DNA of 64,000 nucleotides from Bacillota bacterium (GTDB taxonomy: Bacteria; Bacillota; Clostridia; Acetivibrionales; DSM-1351). A model generated the notes under the pieces. That model was given only the letters and a program-made list of their open reading frames with translations. It ran no database searches and was not told the origin of the DNA. Below are positions 59,898 through 64,000 of the stretch, in pieces. The stretch is from assembly GCA_023397905.1 (NCBI GenBank), contig JAEWSZ010000186.1:62001-126000 (forward strand). Direction: 5' to 3'. Positions within the stretch are counted from its first letter, which is position 1; each line of letters begins with the position of its first letter. Both the position numbers and the translations under genes were made by a program.

Positions 59898-60668
59898 GCC
59901 CAGGCCGGTTTTGTCGGGATTCCTGTCTTTCTCCGTAAATCTCTCCCTTGTGACTTCGAATTTTTCAAGCCAGCCCTTTTTGAATTTCAGCGATATATAT
60001 CCCACCACACTGGTTGCAAGAGCTCCCAGGGCGTCAACTATAAGGTCCTTCATCGTATCGGACAATGCGTCTTTTCCCATCCTGAGACTTCCGTCTTCAA
60101 AGGCAAACTTCTGCATATTCAGACCCCATAGATTGTCAAAGGAAAATTCATATATCTCCCATAAAGCCCCTATGGCCAGGGCAAAGGAAAAGGCGAATAT
60201 AGCCACAAACAACGGGCTTAAATTGATCTGGACCTTTTCCGAGTCATTGAGAAGCTTTACCACCGAAAATCCCAGCGCACCTATCATGGCGCCGCTAAAG
60301 GTGTGTAAAATGGTATCCCAGTGGGGTATGTGATAATAAAAGCTCCTGACCTCCCCCAGGTAAATGGCCGCATACAAAAAGAATACGAATACTATGTGCA
60401 TAAAGCCTGGAATATGTAACTTCCAGTTTCTTTCAAGCATCGATGGAAGAAACATCAACACCATGCCCAGTATACACTGTACCAGCATCAGAACGTAATC
60501 GCTTCTCAGCTTTTCAAATTTATTCTGCTGTATTGGACCCGAATGTGAGGTTATAACATTTACAAGCGAAAAAACCGCCGAGCCCACAAGAGTAATAAAA
60601 ACAAACCAGAAGCTGATCTTTTCCCAGTTCAATTTTTTACGTGTAAATCTGCTTTTAAAATGCTGCAA
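59892..60668 (-). CDS. Polytopic membrane protein, DUF2238/YjdF-like
   Basis: This 258-residue membrane protein has about six hydrophobic segments. The conserved polar motif HIPHWDTILHTFSGAMIGALGF, with a later GALWEIYEF, resembles the DUF2238 (YjdF-type) family, whose function is unknown. The N terminus is basic, and the C-terminal tail is hydrophilic. The start is a TTG at 60668 with AAAGGAATG upstream, since no in-frame ATG fits. It is convergent with the FCD regulator gene and overlaps it by 6 bp, so the two transcripts are antisense at their ends. Family assignment is by motif pattern only. Confidence 0.7.
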   Translation of the reverse strand: MQHFKSRFTRKKLNWEKISFWFVFITLVGSAVFSLVNVITSHSGPIQQNKFEKLRSDYVLMLVQCILGMVLMFLPSMLERNWKLHIPGFMHIVFVFFLYAAIYLGEVRSFYYHIPHWDTILHTFSGAMIGALGFSVVKLLNDSEKVQINLSPLFVAIFAFSFALAIGALWEIYEFSFDNLWGLNMQKFAFEDGSLRMGKDALSDTMKDLIVDALGALATSVVGYISLKFKKGWLEKFEVTRERFTEKDRNPDKTGLGL

Positions 60669-60804
60669 ATCAATATCATTCCTTTATTACTGCTTTTAGT
60701 TTAATTTCAGTATAATACTTCATTTAATATTAACTTCCAAGCTATATTGCTTTTAATATAACTGCCAAATCATATTGCTGTCAATAATATTGCTTGCATA
60801 TCAC

Positions 60805-60886
60805 CAAAGTCAATTATGGTTGAAACCCTTGCCTTCCAGGCAAATACTGCTTTTAATCCGGCTTTCAGCCGATAGTAATTAACTTT
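60805..60886. repeat. Short palindromic dispersed repeat, AAAGTCAATTA family, copy 4
   Basis: 82-bp element aligning end to end with copy 1 at 10549-10631; the ends CAAAGTCAATTAT and GTAATTAACTTT are inverted. The surrounding gap (60669-61031) is otherwise AT-rich and has no gene. Confidence 0.75.
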
Positions 60887-61031
60887 CTGAAGTATTAATG
60901 TATATTCATTATTATAGCATCAGACCGCAAATGAGTTATACCCCATTTTTTCTCACAATAAACACATATACCCACCTTCCGGGCCGGGTACTTTCATCCG
61001 GGAATTTTTTATAAAAAAAAGAACAATCAAG

Positions 61032-61193
61032 TTATTGGCTTAATTGTTTTTTTTGAATTTCAATAATCAGGGTATCCAGCTCCCTGCTTACTTCGAGAAC
61101 TTCCTCGGAGTGCAGATTTTCAAGAATCAGAACTTTATCTAAACGCTGCTTCAAAGCATCTATCTTATCCGTAGTTTTTTTATCCAACACCAT
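61032..61193 (-). CDS. Spo0E-like aspartyl-phosphate phosphatase (small gene)
   Basis: Spo0E family proteins dephosphorylate Spo0A and delay sporulation. This 53-residue protein has the expected two-helix hairpin shape: a first helix (KIDALKQRLDKVLIL) and a second with the signature SRELDTLIIEIQKK, matching the SxELD motif of the family. The ATG at 61193 follows a GGGTAGGGGTG region. It is isolated in a non-coding gap. Its small size makes it easy to miss, but the SxELD motif is convincing. Its effect on Spo0A is inferred from the family. Confidence 0.8.
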   Translation of the reverse strand: MVLDKKTTDKIDALKQRLDKVLILENLHSEEVLEVSRELDTLIIEIQKKQLSQ

Positions 61194-61538
61194 GCCATAC
61201 ACCCCTACCCTTCCACGATGGATTTATCTTTTGAAAAATTCCGGTTTATTTTATAAAAATAATAATAAAATCAGTATAATCAAAATCCGCATACATGAAT
61301 GCCAAATATAATACTAACTGCTATTCAATTTACATGATACGTCAATAATTCCTCTATTACCCATTATTCTGCCGAAATTCAACAAATAAATATAAGTCCG
61401 TCAGCGTAAGCAGATTAACGATCATAGATATTAATGCCGTTAAAAAGCATCTGATATATTTTTCGCACTCACATCCTCACAAATGGCTATTTTCAATGGA
61501 TACATGTCTTTTATCAAAATATCTCGTTTTTATTTTTT

Positions 61539-61553
61539 GGTACTGTTAGTACC
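61539..61553. promoter_or_regulatory. GGTAC-N5-GTACC palindrome upstream of the first XRE gene
   Basis: GGTACTGTTAGTACC, about 165 bp upstream of the XRE start, followed by AT-rich DNA. It is a candidate operator. The rest of the 61194-61715 gap shows nothing else that can be supported. Confidence 0.4.
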
Positions 61554-61715
61554 ATTTGATTATATTCTTTTTTTTCCCAATAGTCAATATTATAAACAGA
61601 TTTTTACATAAATGGCATAAGATATATTCAATCTGCATTTTATGAGACTATTTAGCCTAAAAACATTGCCTTATCTTATGTATTTATCATATAATTATTT
61701 AAGGGGGTGAATTAT

Positions 61716-62102
61716 TTGTCGGTTTTTGCAGAAAGAATCAGAGAATTAAGAGACACTCAAGGACTTACACAGGATGCAATCGGAAAAGTCATTGGAAAAA
61801 GCAGAGAAGCCATATCAAAATATGAAGTCGGCGAACACGAACCGGATCTGGTAGTAATCGCCGCTTTGGCAAAATATTTCGATGTCACCGCCGATTACAT
61901 AATAGGTATTACAGATGATTCGGAATTGATAAACGGCAGACGGAAATCCCAGGGCCCCTATGAAAAATACTTAAAAGACAAAGATTTTATCCCTCATTTG
62001 AGATTGGCCATAAAAATTAAAGAAAATAATGTCGATATAGCAAAGGTTGAAAAGTTCGTAAATAGTTTAATACGTCAAATACGAAAACAAACGCACCCCT
62101 GA
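61716..62102 (+). CDS. XRE-family helix-turn-helix regulator
   Basis: This 128-residue protein has a Cro/C1-type helix-turn-helix in its first 65 residues (ERIRELRDTQGLTQDAIGKVI, SREAISKYEVGEHEPDLVVIAALAKYFDVTADYIIG) and a short charged C-terminal helix region. It probably binds DNA as a dimer. A GTG at 61707 lies within the AAGGGGGTG ribosome binding site, so the TTG at 61716 is preferred. It converges on the Agr-like cassette across a shared terminator; such placement suggests, but does not prove, a role in its control. Confidence 0.85.
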   Translation: MSVFAERIRELRDTQGLTQDAIGKVIGKSREAISKYEVGEHEPDLVVIAALAKYFDVTADYIIGITDDSELINGRRKSQGPYEKYLKDKDFIPHLRLAIKIKENNVDIAKVEKFVNSLIRQIRKQTHP

Positions 62103-62127
62103 GTAAAAATCACTCAAGGGTGTGTTT
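62089..62127. terminator. Bidirectional terminator between XRE gene and Agr-like cassette
   Basis: 15-bp stem with two G-T pairs (62089-62103 and 62113-62127, around CACCC) and a 9-base loop; A-rich on the left, T-rich on the right. It overlaps the XRE stop codon and lies 15 bp past the peptide gene's stop codon. Confidence 0.8.
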
Positions 62128-62141
62128 GTCATCAGCCCTAT

Positions 62142-62279
62142 TTATTTTACGGACAAATGCTTCGGTGCTTTTACCTGATACATCCAACCGGCGCAAGCAG
62201 GCTTAATGCCAACAAGTATTCCTACTGCCAATACAAGGCTGGACACCATTGAAAACAGTCTGTAATTCTTTGTCTTCAT
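62142..62279 (-). CDS. AgrD-like cyclic autoinducer pre-peptide
   Basis: The 45-residue protein has the three parts of an AgrD pre-peptide: an N-terminal basic and hydrophobic helix (KTKNYRLFSMVSSLVLAVGIL), a short cysteine-containing core (PACAGWM) and a charged tail (YQVKAPKHLSVK). Cys29 to Met33 (CAGWM) followed by four residues and APKHL has the same spacing as CDFIM plus four residues and VPKEL in Staphylococcus aureus AgrD-I, so a five-residue thiolactone ring is predicted. The ATG at 62279 has a strong GGAGGTGA site. It is 27 bp downstream of a receptor-like gene. No AgrB protease gene is in the window. Confidence 0.85.
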   Translation of the reverse strand: MKTKNYRLFSMVSSLVLAVGILVGIKPACAGWMYQVKAPKHLSVK

Positions 62280-62306
62280 CAGTTTCACCTCCATCTTCAT
62301 TTATTA

Positions 62307-63125
62307 TTATATTTTGTCATTACCAGTAAGCTTGTCAATAAGATTAACGGCCTCATCGACTTCTTTATTTCTCAGCATTCCCTTTATTGTATTGAGTGCA
62401 AATATGGCGTCCTCTTCCAATTCCGCATATTTGTCGTACCCCCTCTGCACCAGTACAGTTACGGCATTATATATCAATGAAAACACCAAAAAGTTCAAAC
62501 CTGTCACCATTATAAAAATAGTGGCCGAAAATGCAATCTGATGTGCAAGAAGCATTTTATCAAAATATGTCAGGTACAAAAACAGTAAAGAATATTCTAT
62601 TACAGTGAGGACAAGCGTATTCAAAATAAAGAGTGTATGAAACTTCTTGCTTATTTTAGTAACCAGAAGTATTTCATATTTATACAAAAGGCAAATGGCC
62701 AGCAACTGGCAAATACGGGTTGGCAGGGAATAGACCGGATACATCATGTAGTGCCCTGCAAATTTCGCTATACCTTTTGTATAGATCATAATATATGGGA
62801 CATAGGCGTTTTCCACTGTTGAGTAAATCAACATTGTAAAGCAGATGCCCAATAAAGCATACCGGATATTTATCCTGTAGATGATCAGTATTATCACAAA
62901 GTATGCCAGTATATGCAATACCATATTAACGGCAACATTCGGCGCTGCAGGTCTGATAAAGTTTGTTGCCACCAACATCAAAACAAGGGTAGCAATAAAT
63001 CTGATTACGTTTGGTTTATTTACCTTGAGCCTGTCCTTGTTTCCTGAAAAAAGCAGGAACAATATCAAATTCAAAAATGCCTCCGGCAGGGATACAAGCA
63101 TCAATATGTATATATTCATAACCAT
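62307..63125 (-). CDS. Polytopic membrane protein resembling the sensor half of AgrC, without kinase domain
   Basis: The 272-residue protein has six to seven predicted membrane helices over residues 1-225, then a cytoplasmic tail of about 45 residues (YAELEEDAIFALNTIKGML to DKLTGNDKI). In AgrC-type receptors the same position is followed by an H-containing dimerisation helix and a GHKL ATPase; here there is no ATPase and the helix has no histidine where one would be expected. The frame ends cleanly and the next gene begins 27 bp later with a strong ribosome binding site, so it does not look like a frameshift. It may be a peptide sensor, immunity or transport protein. Assignment is by topology and neighbour. 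Confidence 0.6.
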   Translation of the reverse strand: MVMNIYILMLVSLPEAFLNLILFLLFSGNKDRLKVNKPNVIRFIATLVLMLVATNFIRPAAPNVAVNMVLHILAYFVIILIIYRINIRYALLGICFTMLIYSTVENAYVPYIMIYTKGIAKFAGHYMMYPVYSLPTRICQLLAICLLYKYEILLVTKISKKFHTLFILNTLVLTVIEYSLLFLYLTYFDKMLLAHQIAFSATIFIMVTGLNFLVFSLIYNAVTVLVQRGYDKYAELEEDAIFALNTIKGMLRNKEVDEAVNLIDKLTGNDKI

Positions 63126-63309
63126 TATTACTCCCCCCTCTCAAGCTTCTGTTCCTCAAACCTATTCTATTATAAAAATTCGTCAAAGTAAACAAATATT
63201 TGGAAGAATATATTAAAAAAATAAAATTTATTACAATTTATTACAAATTTTTTATACCCTAATGGCGTCATTTTTTTAACGCTAATGTAATGTATCATGT
63301 TTTTAAGAG

Positions 63310-63338
63310 TTGACAGAATACAGTTGTTCACTGTAAAG
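63310..63338 (+). promoter_or_regulatory. Candidate promoter and operator of the second XRE gene
   Basis: TTGACA (63310-63315) with a weak -10 (GTAAAG or TAAAGT, 17-18 bp away) overlaps the inverted repeat ACAGT-N5-ACTGT (63320-63334). Autoregulation is plausible. The 238-bp divergent gap holds nothing else supportable. Confidence 0.5.
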
Positions 63339-63363
63339 TTATTAATGGGGTGAGTAAACATAT

Positions 63364-63690
63364 ATGAATTACAAGGAAATTGGCAGGCGGATCAGATACG
63401 AAAGAGAAAGCCTGGGATTGACCAGGGATAAATTTGCTGAAGCGCTTGAACTATCCACCAATTTTGTAGGCCAGCTCGAGCGGGGGGAAAAGAAAATGAG
63501 CCTTGAGACTCTTGTGACGATATCCGACTGTCTTCGCATATCCCTTGACTATCTGATCAAAGGAAATACCGAAAACCAGCTCCCGTTGAACAGGCTCCAT
63601 AAGCTCATTGACAGGTGCTCACAGGATGAGATACTGCTCCTTACGGATATGACCAGAACCATATTGCCTCATTACCGCAAGTTGAAATAA
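63364..63690 (+). CDS. XRE-family helix-turn-helix regulator (second)
   Basis: This 108-residue protein has a Cro/C1-type helix-turn-helix (GRRIRYERESLGLTRDKFAEAL, STNFVGQLERGEKKMSLETLVTISDCLRISLDYLI) and a short C-terminal part (QDEILLLTDMTRTILPHYRKLK) similar in style to regulators found beside clostridial Agr-like systems. The ATG follows GGGGTGAG. It is divergent from the receptor-like gene and is therefore a good candidate for its regulator. It is not closely similar to the other XRE protein. A terminator overlaps its stop codon. Confidence 0.87.
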   Translation: MNYKEIGRRIRYERESLGLTRDKFAEALELSTNFVGQLERGEKKMSLETLVTISDCLRISLDYLIKGNTENQLPLNRLHKLIDRCSQDEILLLTDMTRTILPHYRKLK

Positions 63691-63712
63691 GCCATTTTTG
63701 CAATGGCTTATT
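63686..63712. terminator. Bidirectional terminator
   Basis: Perfect 11-bp stem (63686-63696 and 63702-63712, AATAAGCCATT arms) with a 5-base loop, overlapping the stop codons of the two convergent genes. Confidence 0.85.
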
Positions 63713-64000
63713 GATTTCCCGCACCCCTGCCCCGCAATCCGTACTTTACCCTGTCAAAAAACCTGTGCCCCACAGGCGTGACAATGAAAAGCTCCAGTAA
63801 AACGCCAAATCCGGACGAAACCACAAAAATATTTAATTTAAACAATGTCAGAATTACCGCTGCCGCCAGCCACAAAAGCAGATAAGCGACCGACAGCTTT
63901 TTAAATTTGAGGATTTCCCCGGGGTCTGTAATAGGCTTGTTCGGATTGTCCTTGGGAGCATATTTTATCACAACGTAAAGGCCTGATAAAAAGGTTACCG
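63708..64000 (-). CDS. Hypothetical membrane protein (partial, runs off the window)
   Basis: The family is not recognised. A GTG at 63971 could start an 87-residue protein, but the frame stays open to the window edge and the extra residues (TFLSGLYVVIKYAPKDN) look like the end of a membrane helix, so the gene probably begins outside. Visible parts are a Pro-rich loop (NPNKPITDPGEI), two membrane helices (VAYLLLWLAAAVILTLF and IFVVSSGFGVLLELFIVTPVG) and a basic C-terminal tail. It is convergent with the XRE gene, with a shared terminator. Confidence 0.6.
   Translation of the reverse strand, partial: VTFLSGLYVVIKYAPKDNPNKPITDPGEILKFKKLSVAYLLLWLAAAVILTLFKLNIFVVSSGFGVLLELFIVTPVGHRFFDRVKYGLRGRGAGNQ

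Overview
This 64 kb window looks like chromosomal DNA of an endospore-forming, flagellated anaerobic Firmicute, most likely a member of the Clostridia. The evidence is sporulation genes (spoIIID and a Spo0E-like gene), an mbl/flagellar gene pair, strong GGAGG ribosome binding sites, frequent TTG and GTG starts, CcpA/LacI-type operators, several sugar catabolic loci and ABC importers of clostridial type. Species cannot be told from the sequence. No rRNA, tRNA, CRISPR array or intact transposase gene was seen.

Layout. (1) 0-3 kb: the start of a flagellar rod/hook gene (flhO type), mbl, and two uncharacterised genes. (2) 3.5-16.7 kb: a DeoR regulator, a lipoyl-dependent dehydrogenase complex (fused E1 alpha-beta, E3, E2), lipA and lipB, a SorE-like zinc dehydrogenase and, divergently, a SrlD-like dehydrogenase, a PHP-domain hydrolase and a second DeoR regulator. 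(3) 16.8-32.5 kb: a deoxysugar locus with a RhaB/FucK-type kinase, fucU, fucI, a chemoreceptor, a ribose-type ABC importer, a membrane-anchored sugar-binding protein with its own two-component system, and a LacI regulator whose likely operator recurs upstream of fucI. (4) 32.8-36.5 kb: a BlaI/BlaR1-like pair, a thioesterase, spoIIID and a chimeric gene remnant. (5) 36.5-51 kb: a glycoside locus (GH125, PfkB kinase, GH4, RDD protein, CUT1 importer without ATPase, GntR regulator, MATE pump, GH2 beta-galactosidase, AraC regulator). (6) 51-60.7 kb: HD hydrolase, PatB-like lyase, cysK, split coaB and coaC, an S58 peptidase, kdgK/eda with a GntR/FCD regulator, and a membrane protein. (7) 61-64 kb: a Spo0E-like gene and a small Agr-like signalling cassette (pre-peptide plus a receptor-like protein without kinase domain) flanked by two XRE regulators.

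The most interesting proposal is that regions 2 and 3 form one pathway. No fuculose- or rhamnulose-phosphate aldolase is present. Instead there are two dehydrogenases of the kind that move a ketone from C2 to C5 of a hexose phosphate (SorE then SrlD), followed by an acetoin-dehydrogenase-like complex with its own lipoate genes. On a 6-deoxyketose 1-phosphate this shift would create a methyl acyloin, which a TPP/lipoyl complex could cleave oxidatively to acetyl-CoA and a tetrose phosphate. This is inference and untested.

Other points of note are the roughly 34 kb of DNA separating spoIIID from mbl (neighbours in Bacillus), three families of short palindromic dispersed repeats, and several operator families shared between loci. 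Gene starts were moved from the longest open frame to the best ribosome binding site wherever the sequence allowed.
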